From: Streptomyces kronopolitis
Lineage (GTDB): Bacteria > Actinomycetota > Actinomycetes > Streptomycetales > Streptomycetaceae
Assembly: GCF_014646275.1 (NCBI RefSeq)
Contig: NZ_BMND01000014.1
Location: 1 to 64,000 of the forward strand
Reading direction: 5' to 3'
Length of the DNA: 64,000 bases
In this document: positions 35,885 through 44,446 of the stretch, piece after piece
Position numbering within the stretch: the stretch's first letter is position 1
Layout of the letters: every line of letters begins with the position of its first letter
The notes under the pieces: generated by a model
The model's input: only the letters and a program-made list of their open reading frames with translations
The model's database searches: none
Told to the model about the DNA's origin: nothing
Program-made: the position numbers and the translations under genes

Positions 35885-36490
35885 TCAGCCGCGGCGGCCG
35901 GCCAGCTTCCAGGCCGCGGGCAGCGCGCCCATCGCCAGCGCGGCCTTGAGCACGTCGCCGATCAGGAACGGGACCAGGCCCACCGCGACCGCCCGGCCGA
36001 ACGGCATCCCGGTGCTCAGTGCCAGGAAGGGCACGCCGACGGCGTAGATCACGGCGGTGCCGGCGGCCATGGTGGCGGCGGTGCGCAGCGCCCCGCGGTC
36101 CCCGCCGCGGCGGGCCAGTCCGCCCACCAGGCCGGCCGCGAGCAGCATGCCCAGCACGTAGCCGAAGGTGGCCCCGCCGGTGCCCGAGGCACCGCCGGCG
36201 AACCACGGCACGCCCGCCATTCCCGCCACGGCGTACAGCGCCAGCGACAGCAGCCCGCGGCGGGTGCCGAGCGAGGCGCCGACCAGGAGGGCGGCGAAGG
36301 TCTGGCCGGTGACCGGCACCGGGGAGCCCGGGACGGGCAGGGCTATCTGGGCGGCGATGCCGGTGAGCGCGGCGCCGCCGAGCACCAGCGCCGCGTCCCG
36401 GACGCGGGCACGGGAGGCGGTGGTGGCCGGCAGCAGGTCGGCGAGGACGGCTCCGGTAGCTCCGGGAGAGGTGAGGGCGGCTGTGCTCAT
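35885..36490 (-). CDS. bioY: Biotin transporter BioY (ECF S component)
   Basis: A 201-residue membrane protein with six membrane segments. The family motifs PVPGSPVPVTGQTFAALLVGASLGTRRG near residues 51-78 and GGATFGYVLGMLLAAGLVG define BioY. It captures biotin; energy coupling needs EcfA/EcfT, which are not in this window, although BioY can work alone. The ATG at 36490 is the start. It is inserted, in the opposite direction, between two permease paralogues. Confidence 0.94.
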   Translation of the reverse strand: MSTAALTSPGATGAVLADLLPATTASRARVRDAALVLGGAALTGIAAQIALPVPGSPVPVTGQTFAALLVGASLGTRRGLLSLALYAVAGMAGVPWFAGGASGTGGATFGYVLGMLLAAGLVGGLARRGGDRGALRTAATMAAGTAVIYAVGVPFLALSTGMPFGRAVAVGLVPFLIGDVLKAALAMGALPAAWKLAGRRG

Positions 36491-36812
36491 CGGGACCTCG
36501 CGGGGGTGAGAAGGAAGGGGCGGACCCGATGACGTTAGTCCAGCGGGCCCCCGCCGATCATCGTGTGGCGGCGACAAAGCCGTACCGGCCCGCTTGGAGA
36601 GTTCCGATCAACCGCCGCGCTGCCCGGCCCTGTTGAGTCGTGCGGCGTCTTTGCAGGTCACGTGATGCTCATCACGGCCCCGGCCGCGCTGCGGGGCCGG
36701 TTTTGTGGTAGCGCGCGACCTGCGGCGACACTGGTGCCGCTCCACGGTGAGCTGTGGAGATCCCCCAAACCTGCCGGCGGCCCCGCCGCCGGCCCTTGCG
36801 AGAGCGCGAGCC
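36491..36812. other. Divergent region between bioY and the second permease
   Basis: Some 320 bases with no gene. It holds an inverted repeat GTGATG-CT-CATCAC at 36662-36675, directly followed by a terminator-like hairpin ending in TTTT at 36675-36704, which reads towards the second permease. The promoter of bioY must lie in the left half. A small open frame here is not supported. Confidence 0.55.
36675..36704 (+). terminator. Terminator-like hairpin in the leader of the second permease (possible attenuator)
   Basis: CGGCCCCG and CGGGGCCG (36675-36682 and 36692-36699) form an 8-base-pair stem with a 9-base loop, followed by G and TTTT. It points in the plus direction but no plus-strand gene ends here; the next gene starts 108 bases on. 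It may act as an attenuator or stop transcription entering from the left. Confidence 0.5.
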
Positions 36813-38249
36813 ATGCACGACGTACCGACCCGCACCGGCGACACCTCCTCCGGTGCCGTCTCTTCCGGCTCTTCCGGTGCCGTCGCCGGCGAGCGGGAGC
36901 CGCTGTCCGCGGGCCTCAAACAGCGCCATCTGACGATGCTGGGCCTGGGCGGCGTGATCGGCGCCGGGCTGTTCGTGGGCTCCGGCGCCGGGATCGCGGT
37001 GGCCGGGCCGGGGATCGTGCTGTCGTATCTGATCGCCGGTGCGCTGGCGATGCTGGTCATGCGGATGCTCGGCGAGATGTCGGCGGCGATGCCGGCCTCC
37101 GGCGCGTTCTCGGTGCACGCGGAGCGGGCGCTGGGGCGCTGGGCCGGCTTCAGCGTCGGCTGGCTGTACTGGTTCCTGCTGGTGGTGGTGCTCGCGGTGG
37201 AGGCCACCGGTGCGGCGCAGATCGCGCACGGCTGGGTGCCGGCGGTGCCGCAGTGGGGCTGGGTGCTGCTCTTCATGGTCGTCTTCACCGTCGCCAACCT
37301 GTCCGCGGTGAAGAACTTCGGGGAGTTCGAGTTCTGGTTCGCCACGCTGAAGGTCACCGCGATCGTGCTGTTCCTCGGGCTGAGCGTGCTGGCGGTCTTC
37401 GGGGTGCTCCCGGACACCGAGCCGGCCGGGCTGAGCAACCTCACCGGGCACGGCGGTCTGCTGCCGCACGGCTGGGGCGGGGTGGTCTCCGGGGTGCTGG
37501 CGGTGGTGTTCGCCTTCGGCGGGCTGGAGGTCGTCACCATCGCCGCGGCCGAGTCGGACGACCCGGCGCGGGCGGTGGGCCGGGCGGTGCGCAGCGCGGT
37601 GTGGCGCATCCTGTTCTTCTACGTCGGCTCGATGGTGGTCATCGTGACCCTGCTGCCGTGGTCGTCGATGGAGCCGGGCAAGAGCCCGTATGTGGCGGTG
37701 CTGGACAGCATCGGCGTGCCGGGGGCCGGCCAGATCATGAACATCGTGGTGTTCGTGGCGCTGCTCTCCGCGCTGAACGCCAACCTCTACGGCTCCTCGC
37801 GGATGGTGTTCTCGCTGGCCGAGCGGGGCGAGGCGCCGCGCGCGCTGCTGACGGTGTCGGGCGGGGGTGTGCCGCGCCGGGCGGTGCTGGCCTCGGTGGC
37901 CTTCGGCTTCGTCTCGGTGCTGCTGAATCTTGAATGGCCGGATTCGGTCTTCCTCTACATGCTCAACGCGGTCGGCGCGGTGCTGCTGTTCGTCTGGGGT
38001 CTGATCGCGGTCTCCCAGCTGCGGCTGCGGCCGCGCATCGAACGCGAGGCGCCCGGGAAGCTGGCCCTGCGGATGTGGGCCTTCCCCTATCTGACCTGGG
38101 CGGCGCTGGCGGCCATGGGCGCCGTGCTGGTGCTGATGCTGACCGACGACACGGCCCGGCCGCAGCTGCTGTGGTCGGCCGGGGCGACCGGCGCGGTGCT
38201 GCTCGTCGCGGGCCTGCGGGAACTGCGGGAGCGCCGCGCGGGCCGCTGA
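36813..38249 (+). CDS. Amino acid permease (APC family), second paralogue
   Basis: A 478-residue, twelve-span AAT-group transporter. LGGVIGAGLFVGSGAGIAVAG, RMLGEMSAAMPASGAFSVHAE and FGEFEFWFATLKVTA are shared with the paralogues on either side. Its N-terminus is Ser/Gly-rich (about 30 residues). The ATG at 36813 is used; the ribosome-binding site is weak. Differences from the first copy in the helices that line the pocket (WLYWFLLVVVLAVEATGAA against WLYWFFWSVVLAVEATAAA) suggest related but separate substrates. The leader carries a possible attenuator and an inverted repeat. Confidence 0.92.
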   Translation: MHDVPTRTGDTSSGAVSSGSSGAVAGEREPLSAGLKQRHLTMLGLGGVIGAGLFVGSGAGIAVAGPGIVLSYLIAGALAMLVMRMLGEMSAAMPASGAFSVHAERALGRWAGFSVGWLYWFLLVVVLAVEATGAAQIAHGWVPAVPQWGWVLLFMVVFTVANLSAVKNFGEFEFWFATLKVTAIVLFLGLSVLAVFGVLPDTEPAGLSNLTGHGGLLPHGWGGVVSGVLAVVFAFGGLEVVTIAAAESDDPARAVGRAVRSAVWRILFFYVGSMVVIVTLLPWSSMEPGKSPYVAVLDSIGVPGAGQIMNIVVFVALLSALNANLYGSSRMVFSLAERGEAPRALLTVSGGGVPRRAVLASVAFGFVSVLLNLEWPDSVFLYMLNAVGAVLLFVWGLIAVSQLRLRPRIEREAPGKLALRMWAFPYLTWAALAAMGAVLVLMLTDDTARPQLLWSAGATGAVLLVAGLRELRERRAGR

Positions 38250-38324
38250 CCGCCTGCGACGGGGGTCACACCGCGTGGCAATGGATGCCTATTCGGGCAC
38301 GCAAGGTCACGATCACGTCTGAAT

Positions 38325-38338
38325 AGCGAACATTCGCT
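38325..38338. promoter_or_regulatory. 14-bp palindrome in the third-permease promoter region
   Basis: AGCGAA-CA-TTCGCT is a perfect inverted repeat lying 203 bases before the third permease start, within a relatively AT-rich interval. Its size and symmetry fit a dimeric repressor site. No regulator gene is adjacent. Confidence 0.5.
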
Positions 38339-38540
38339 GCACAACTGTTGCCCTGAGCGGACACCGGCACCGAAACTGAGCCCGCTTTCGCCGAGGATCC
38401 CGGAGTCGTGCCGTCGGCAGGCCCATGCGACCTGCCGCCCACCGGGATCCAGGGGGCCCGGCAGCACCGTCGCACCACTCGCGGCCCCGGGAGAACGCAC
38501 ATCGCCGTGCTCCGCTCTCACCTACTGGGACAGGTACCAC

Positions 38541-39980
38541 ATGAATCGGACACCCTCGTCCGCCGCGCGCGAGCAGGCCGACGCGGTTCAGGGCGCCGGG
38601 CCCGACAGCGGTTCCACGCTGTCCAACGGCCTCAAGCAGCGCCACCTCTCGATGATCGCCCTGGGCGGGGTGATCGGCGCGGGCCTGTTCGTCGGCTCGC
38701 GGGAGGGCATCGCGGCGGCCGGCCCCTCGATCGTGCTGGCCTATGCCGTCTCCGGCGCCCTGGTCATGCTGATCATGCGAATGCTCGGGGAGATGGCGGC
38801 GGCCAATCCGGCCTCCGGCTCCTTCTCCGTGCACGCCGAGCGCTCCATAGGCTCCTGGGCCGGCTTCACGGTGGGCTGGATGTTCACCGCGCTGCTGTGC
38901 GTGGCGGTGGCCGCCGAGGCGCTGGGCGCCGCGGACGTCATGATCCAGTGGTTCCCCGGCACCCAGCCGTGGATGTGGGTGCTGCTGTTCATGGTGATCT
39001 TCACCGGTACGAACCTGGCCGCGGTCAGCAACTTCGGTGAGTTCGAGTTCTGGTTCGCCGCCCTGAAGGTCGCGGCGATCGGCATCTTCCTGGTGCTGGG
39101 CCTGCTGGCCATCTTCGGCGTGCTGCCCGGCACCCAGGCGCCCGGCACCGCGCATCTCACCGGCGACGGCGGCTTCCTGCCCAAGGGCGTGGACGGCCTG
39201 ATGGTCGGCCTGCTGGCCTCGGTGTTCGCCTACGGCGGTCTGGAGACGGTGACCATCGCGGCCGCCGAGTCCAAGGACCCGGTGCGCGGGGTGGCCAGCG
39301 CGGTGCGCACCGCGATGTGGCGGATCGCCCTGTTCTACGTGGGCTCGATGGCCGTCATCGTCACCGTCATCCCCTGGAACGACTCCTCGATCGCCAAGAG
39401 CGGCCCCTATGTCGCGGTGCTGGACTACCTGAAGATCCCGGCGGCCGGCCAGATCATGAACGTGGTCATCCTGGTGGCCCTGCTGTCCGCGATGAACGCC
39501 AACCTCTACGGCTCGTCCCGGATGGCGTTCTCGCTGACCGCCCGCGGCCAGGGCCCGGCGTTCCTGGCGAAGGTCAGCGGCGGGGTACCGCGCCGGGCGG
39601 TGCTGATGTGCTCCGCGTTCGGCTTCGTCGCGGTGCTGCTGAGCATCCTGTGGCCCGACACGGTCTTCCAGTGGCTGCTGAACATGGTCGGCGCGGCCGT
39701 CCTGGTGGTGTGGGGCTTCATCGCAGCCGCGCAGCTGCGGATGCGGCGGCTGCTGGAGCGGGAGGCGCCGGAGAAGCTCGTGGTGAAGATGTGGGCCTTC
39801 CCGGTGCTGACCTGGGTGGCGCTGGCGGGCATCGCGGCGGTGCTGCTGCTGATGCTGCGCGATGAGAACCAGCGGCTCCAGCTGCTGTTCACCGGCGGCT
39901 TCGGGATCGTGCTGACGCTCGTGGGCCTGGCCCGGCAGCGGGCGCTGGGCCGGGCGGGCGTGGACACGACGAAGCCGTAG
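38541..39980 (+). CDS. Amino acid permease (APC family), third paralogue
   Basis: A 479-residue, twelve-span AAT-group transporter. ALGGVIGAGLFVGSREGIAAAG differs from the other two copies by a charged RE in place of GA within the unwound helix-1 substrate loop, so it probably carries a different substrate. RMLGEMAAANPASGSFSVHAE and FGEFEFWFAALKVAA are shared. The ATG at 38541 follows ACAGG. The gene ends before an 18-base-pair terminator and is not part of an operon with sodF. Confidence 0.93.
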   Translation: MNRTPSSAAREQADAVQGAGPDSGSTLSNGLKQRHLSMIALGGVIGAGLFVGSREGIAAAGPSIVLAYAVSGALVMLIMRMLGEMAAANPASGSFSVHAERSIGSWAGFTVGWMFTALLCVAVAAEALGAADVMIQWFPGTQPWMWVLLFMVIFTGTNLAAVSNFGEFEFWFAALKVAAIGIFLVLGLLAIFGVLPGTQAPGTAHLTGDGGFLPKGVDGLMVGLLASVFAYGGLETVTIAAAESKDPVRGVASAVRTAMWRIALFYVGSMAVIVTVIPWNDSSIAKSGPYVAVLDYLKIPAAGQIMNVVILVALLSAMNANLYGSSRMAFSLTARGQGPAFLAKVSGGVPRRAVLMCSAFGFVAVLLSILWPDTVFQWLLNMVGAAVLVVWGFIAAAQLRMRRLLEREAPEKLVVKMWAFPVLTWVALAGIAAVLLLMLRDENQRLQLLFTGGFGIVLTLVGLARQRALGRAGVDTTKP

Positions 39981-39996
39981 CCACCCGTATTTCCCC

Positions 39997-40037
39997 GAGG
40001 CGGGGCGGGACCTCCTACCGAGGTCCCGCCCCGCCTC
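39997..40037 (+). terminator. Terminator of the third permease
   Basis: A perfect 18-base-pair stem (39997-40014 with 40020-40037) and a 5-base loop begins 17 bases after the stop codon. Confidence 0.88.
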
Positions 40038-40101
40038 CGTCTTTGGTCCCGGATGCCGGTCCCGTCACGGGCCGGTGATCACTGCTGCTGATAGCGTGCT
40101 C

Positions 40102-40118
40102 TTGCACATGGATTGCAA
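40102..40118 (+). promoter_or_regulatory. Nur-type nickel-repressor box upstream of sodF
   Basis: TTGCAC-ATGGA-TTGCAA matches the Nur consensus tTGCaa-N5-ttGCAA and lies 36 bases before the sodF start. In S. coelicolor the nickel-bound Nur protein represses the iron superoxide dismutase gene through such a box; the same control is expected here. Confidence 0.75.
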
Positions 40119-40153
40119 CTACTGCATGTTCGCAGCTTGGAGGCGGGACCGGC

Positions 40154-40795
40154 ATGGCCACCTACACACTTCCTGAACTTCCGTACGACTACGCGGCGCT
40201 GGCGCCGGTCATCAGCCCCGAGATCATCGAGCTGCACCACGACAAGCACCACGCGGCCTATGTGAAGGGCGCCAACGACACCCTGGAGCAGCTCGCCGAG
40301 GCCCGCGACAAGGAAGCGTGGGGCAACATCAACGGCCTGGAGAAGAACCTCGCGTTCCACCTCTCCGGCCACATCCTCCACAGCATCTACTGGCACAACA
40401 TGACCGGCGACGGCGGCGGCGAGCCGCACGAGAAGGACGGCGTGGGCGAGCTGGCCGACGCGATCGCCGAGAGCTTCGGTTCGTACGCCGGCTTCAAGGC
40501 CCAGCTGACCAAGGCCGCGGCCACCACCCAGGGCTCCGGCTGGGGCGTCCTGGCCTACGAGCCGGTCTCCGGCCGCCTCGTCGTCGAGCAGATCTACGAC
40601 CACCAGGGCAACGTCGGCCAGGGCTCCGTCCCGATCCTGGTCTTCGACGCCTGGGAGCACGCCTTCTACCTCCAGTACAAGAACCAGAAGGTCGACTTCA
40701 TCGAGGCCATGTGGCAGGTCGTGAACTGGCAGGACGTCGCCAAGCGGTACGCGTCCGCCAAGCAGCGCGCGCACAGCCTGCTGCTCGCCCCGTGA
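40154..40795 (+). CDS. sodF: Superoxide dismutase (Fe/Mn family)
   Basis: A 213-residue Fe/Mn superoxide dismutase converting superoxide to oxygen and hydrogen peroxide. Metal ligands are His28 in ELHHDKHHAAYV, a His in NLAFHLSGHILH, and Asp and His in VFDAWEHAFYLQY. The glycine-rich GDGGGEP insert and WGVLAYEP are family features. Together with the Nur-type box upstream, it fits the nickel-repressed iron enzyme of Streptomyces that is used when nickel is scarce. The ATG at 40154 follows GGAGG. A 17-base-pair terminator follows. Confidence 0.96.
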   Translation: MATYTLPELPYDYAALAPVISPEIIELHHDKHHAAYVKGANDTLEQLAEARDKEAWGNINGLEKNLAFHLSGHILHSIYWHNMTGDGGGEPHEKDGVGELADAIAESFGSYAGFKAQLTKAAATTQGSGWGVLAYEPVSGRLVVEQIYDHQGNVGQGSVPILVFDAWEHAFYLQYKNQKVDFIEAMWQVVNWQDVAKRYASAKQRAHSLLLAP

Positions 40796-40868
40796 CGCCG
40801 TGACACCCGGCACCGGTCGTCCTGCCTCGTGATCGTCTTCTCACCCTTCACCCGGCAGGCGGAATGAC

Positions 40869-40907
40869 GGAGCGCCCCCGTACGTCCGATACGTACGGGG
40901 GCGCTCC
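40869..40907. terminator. Bidirectional terminator after sodF
   Basis: A stem of 17 base pairs (40869-40885 with 40891-40907) and loop CCGAT lies between sodF and the convergent DsbA-like gene. Confidence 0.88.
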
Positions 40908-40955
40908 CATGGGCGACGAGGCGCCGAAGCGTCGGCGTCGGTCCGAGCAAGGGCG

Positions 40956-41591
40956 TCAGTCGAAGATCGGCCCCTGGGTCCGGGTCCGCTTGATCTCGTA
41001 GAAGCCGGGGATCGAGGCGACCATCAGCGTGCCGTCCCACAGCCGGGCGGCCTCCTCGCCCTTGGGGGCGGGGGTGACGACCGGGCCGAAGAAGGCGATC
41101 CGCTCGCCGTCGTGCCCCGGTACGGCGATGACCGGGGTGCCGACCTCCTGGCCGACCAGGTCGATGCCCTCCTTGTGGGAGGCGCGCAGTTCGGCGTCGT
41201 AGGCGTCGGAGTCCGCGGCGTCGGCCAGCTCGGCGGGCAGACCGGCCTCCTTCAGGGCGTCGACGAGGGTCTCGCGGGTGCGCTCCAGGCCCTGGTTATG
41301 GAAGCGGGTGCCGAGGGCGGTGTAGAGCGGGCCGAGCACCTCGCTGCCGTGCTGCTGCTCGGCGGCGATGCACACCCGCACCGGGCCCCAGGCGGTCGCC
41401 AGCAGCTCGCGGTAGTTCTCCGGCAGCTCGTCCAGCTTGTCCTCGTTGAGCACCGCCAGGCTCATCACATGCCACCGCACCTCGACCGGGCGGGCCTTCT
41501 CCACCTCCAGCATCCAGCGGGAGGTCATCCAGGCCCACGGGCACAGCGGGTCGAACCAGAAGTCTGCGGGCGTCTTCGCGGTCTCGGACAC
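40956..41591 (-). CDS. DsbA-like reductase of the Rv2466c (mycothiol-dependent nitroreductase) family
   Basis: A 211-residue thioredoxin-fold DsbA-like protein. The active-site region DFWFDPLCPWAWMTSRWMLEV and the rest (WHVMSLAVLNE, LYTALGTRFHNQGLE, VGTPVIAV, AFFGPVVTP, GFYEIKRTRTQGPIFD) closely resemble mycobacterial Rv2466c, which reduces nitro compounds with mycothiol. The M. tuberculosis protein has CPWC; here the second Cys is Ala (Cys17 to Ala20, CPWA), leaving a single catalytic thiol. The GTG at 41591 has GGAGGA 8 bases ahead. It is divergent from pepN at 41719, sharing a 127-base promoter region. Confidence 0.9.
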   Translation of the reverse strand: MSETAKTPADFWFDPLCPWAWMTSRWMLEVEKARPVEVRWHVMSLAVLNEDKLDELPENYRELLATAWGPVRVCIAAEQQHGSEVLGPLYTALGTRFHNQGLERTRETLVDALKEAGLPAELADAADSDAYDAELRASHKEGIDLVGQEVGTPVIAVPGHDGERIAFFGPVVTPAPKGEEAARLWDGTLMVASIPGFYEIKRTRTQGPIFD

Positions 41592-41718
41592 GGGGGTCTC
41601 CTCCAAAGAGCGGTGCGGCACGGGCCAGCGGCGCTGTTCCGTGGAAGGTTCAACCGACAGCGGGCGTGCCATGATTCCCCGTGTTCGATATTCGACACGA
41701 GGACGAAGGAGTCACGGC

Positions 41719-44322
41719 GTGCCAGGTGAGAATCTGTCCCGGGACGAGGCGCGGACGCGGGGCCGGCTGCTGAGCGTCGAGGCCTACGACGTGGCACTGG
41801 ACCTCCGCTCGGCGGTCGCGCAGGGTGCGCAGGCGGACACCTTCCGCTCCCGCACGACCATCCGCTTCCGCTGCGCCGAGCCCGGCGCCGCCACCTTCGC
41901 CGACCTGCTGGCACCGGCGGTCACCTCCGTCACCCTCAACGGCCGGGAGCTGGACCCGGCGGAGGTCTTCGACGGCACCCGGATCGCGCTGGACGATCTG
42001 GCCGCCGAGAACACCCTCGTCGTGGACGCGCGGTGCGCCTACAGCCGGACCGGTGAGGGGCTGCACCGCTTCGTGGACCCCGAGGACGGCGAGGTCTACC
42101 TCTACACCCAGTACGAACCCGCTGATTCCCGACGGGTCTTCGCCAATTTCGAACAGCCCGACCTGAAGGCCCCGTTCACCTTCGAGGTGACCGCCCCCGA
42201 GGGCTGGGCGGTGCTCAGCAACGGCGCACGGGACGGCGCGGCCGAGGGCGGCCGGCACCGCTTCGCGACCACCCGGCCGATCTCCACGTACATCACGGCC
42301 GTGGTCGCCGGCCCGTACCACGTCGTCACCGACACCTACCGCCGCACCTTCGAGGACGGCACCGAGCTGGAGATCCCGCTGGGCGCCCTGTGCCGCAAGG
42401 GGCTGGCGAAGCACTTCGACGCGGACGACGTCTTCGCCGTCACCAAGCAGGGCCTGGACTTCTTCCACGACCACTTCGACTTCCCCTACCCCTTCGGGAA
42501 GTACGACCAGGCGTTCGTCCCGGAGTACAACCTCGGCGCGATGGAGAACCCGGGCTGCGTCACCTTCCGCGAGGAGTTCATCTTCCGCGGGAAGGTGACC
42601 GAGGCGGCCTACGAGCGGCGCGCCAACGTCATCCTGCACGAGATGGCGCACATGTGGTTCGGCGACCTGGTCACCATGCAGTGGTGGGACGACCTGTGGC
42701 TGAAGGAGTCCTACGCGGACTTCATGGGCTCCTTCGCGCTGGTGGAGGCCACCCGCTTCACCGGCGGCTGGATCACCTTCGCCAACCGGCGCAAGTCCTG
42801 GGCCTACCGCGCCGACCAGCTGCCCTCCACCCACCCGGTCACCGCCGACATCCGCGACCTGGAGGACGCCAAGCTCAACTTCGACGGCATCACCTACGCC
42901 AAGGGCGCCGCGGTGCTCAAGCAACTGGTGGCGTACGTGGGGCAGGAGGCGTTCCTGGAGGGCGCCCGGCGCTACTTCAAGCGGCACGCCTACGGCAACA
43001 CCCGGCTCGCGGACCTGCTGGCGGTGCTGGAGGAGACCTCCGGGCGGGACCTGGCGCAGTGGTCGCGGTCCTGGCTGGAGACCGCGGGCGTCAACTCCCT
43101 GACCCCGCAGGTCGTGTACGACGCCCAGGACCGGATCACCGAGCTGAGCGTCCTGCAGGAGGCGGCGGACTCGCACCCCGAACTGCGGCCGCACCGGGTC
43201 GCGGTGGGCCTCTACCGACGCCAGACCGTGTTCTCGGAGGGCGGGGACTCGGCACTGGTGCGCTACGCCCGCGCCGAGGTCGACGTCTCCGGGCCGCGCA
43301 CGGCGGTGCCGGAACTGGCGGGCCTGGAGCGGCCGGAGCTGATCCTGGTCAACGACGAGGACCTGACGTACTGCAAGGTCCGCTTCGACGAGGGATCCCT
43401 GGCCGCCCTGCGGGCCCGGCTCGGCGATCTGGCCGACCCGATGGCGCGGGCGCTGTGCTGGGCGGCGCTGTGGGGGCTGACCCGCGACGGGCTGATGCCG
43501 GCCCGCGACTACCTCGATCTGGTGCGGCGGTTCGCCGGCCGGGAGACCGACATCGGGGTGCTGCAGTCGCTGCACGACCAGGCGCAGGCGGCGCTGGAGC
43601 ACTACACGGCGCCGGAGCACCGCGAGCGCGCCGCCCGGGAGCTGGCCGAGGGCGCGCTGCACGAGCTGCGGCTGGCCGAGCCCGGCAGCGGCCACCAGCT
43701 CACCTGGGCCCGGCACTTCGCCGCCGTCGCCGCAGCCCCCGCCGACCTCCAGCTGCTCCGCGGCCTGCTGGACGGCACCGCGAAGATCGACGGCCTGGAC
43801 GTGGACCAGGAGCTGCGCTGGACGCTGCTGGGCCCGCTGGCCGCGCACGGCCTCGCGGACGAGGCCGCGATCGGCGCGGAGCTGGCCCGCGACGACACCG
43901 CCTCCGGCCGCCGCCACCAGGTGCGCTGCCTGGCGGCCCGCCCCTCGGCCGAGGTCAAGGAGCAGGCGTGGCAGCAGGTCGTGGAGTCCGACACGCTGTC
44001 GAACGCGCTGGTGGAGGCGACCATCGCGGGCTTCGCGCAGCCGGAGCAGCGGGAGTTGCTGGCGCCCTGCGCGCCGCGCTACTTCGAGGCGATCGAGCGG
44101 GTGTGGCGGGAGCGGTCCATCGAGATCGGGATGGCCGTGGTGCGCGGACTGTTCCCGGACTGGCTGGTCGAGCAGTCCACGCTGGACGCCGCGGACCGCT
44201 GGCTGGCGGAGCACGCGCAGGCGGCGCCCGCGCTGCGCCGGCTGGTCCTGGAAAAGCGCGACGATCTCGCCCGTGCGCTGCGGGCACAGGCTTGTGACGC
44301 GGCGGCCGGGGCCAGGCCGTAA
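41719..44322 (+). CDS. pepN: Aminopeptidase N (M1 family), first copy
   Basis: An 867-residue zinc aminopeptidase. GAMENPG is the substrate-recognition motif. The zinc site is HEMAH (307-311) and Glu330 in the usual HExxH-18-E spacing, but the second motif reads KESYADF where most M1 enzymes have NESFA. The catalytic domain is followed by the long C-terminal helical ERAP1-like domain. The GTG at 41719 has AAGGAG 8 bases ahead; the upstream frame to 41437 is antisense to the DsbA-like gene. A paralogue lies at 49462. It trims N-terminal residues from peptides in the cytosol. Confidence 0.95.
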   Translation: MPGENLSRDEARTRGRLLSVEAYDVALDLRSAVAQGAQADTFRSRTTIRFRCAEPGAATFADLLAPAVTSVTLNGRELDPAEVFDGTRIALDDLAAENTLVVDARCAYSRTGEGLHRFVDPEDGEVYLYTQYEPADSRRVFANFEQPDLKAPFTFEVTAPEGWAVLSNGARDGAAEGGRHRFATTRPISTYITAVVAGPYHVVTDTYRRTFEDGTELEIPLGALCRKGLAKHFDADDVFAVTKQGLDFFHDHFDFPYPFGKYDQAFVPEYNLGAMENPGCVTFREEFIFRGKVTEAAYERRANVILHEMAHMWFGDLVTMQWWDDLWLKESYADFMGSFALVEATRFTGGWITFANRRKSWAYRADQLPSTHPVTADIRDLEDAKLNFDGITYAKGAAVLKQLVAYVGQEAFLEGARRYFKRHAYGNTRLADLLAVLEETSGRDLAQWSRSWLETAGVNSLTPQVVYDAQDRITELSVLQEAADSHPELRPHRVAVGLYRRQTVFSEGGDSALVRYARAEVDVSGPRTAVPELAGLERPELILVNDEDLTYCKVRFDEGSLAALRARLGDLADPMARALCWAALWGLTRDGLMPARDYLDLVRRFAGRETDIGVLQSLHDQAQAALEHYTAPEHRERAARELAEGALHELRLAEPGSGHQLTWARHFAAVAAAPADLQLLRGLLDGTAKIDGLDVDQELRWTLLGPLAAHGLADEAAIGAELARDDTASGRRHQVRCLAARPSAEVKEQAWQQVVESDTLSNALVEATIAGFAQPEQRELLAPCAPRYFEAIERVWRERSIEIGMAVVRGLFPDWLVEQSTLDAADRWLAEHAQAAPALRRLVLEKRDDLARALRAQACDAAAGARP

Positions 44323-44377
44323 CCCCCGGGACGACCAGCTTCTTTCGGCAGTCGAACGCCCGTACTTTAGTACAGGG

Positions 44378-44406
44378 TTGTCCGGTTTGTGGTACGAGCG
44401 TGTAAC
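44378..44406 (+). promoter_or_regulatory. Candidate promoter of the AbiEi-like gene
   Basis: TTGTCC (44378-44383), a 17-base spacer and TGTAAC (44401-44406) match the vegetative promoter pattern at four of six positions each, placing transcription start about 35 bases before the ATG at 44447. A palindromic GTAC-TTTA-GTAC (44362-44373) lies just upstream. Confidence 0.4.
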
Positions 44407-44446
44407 AGCGGTTAGGGGGCGGAGCGGGCGCGGGAATCTGGCCCGC

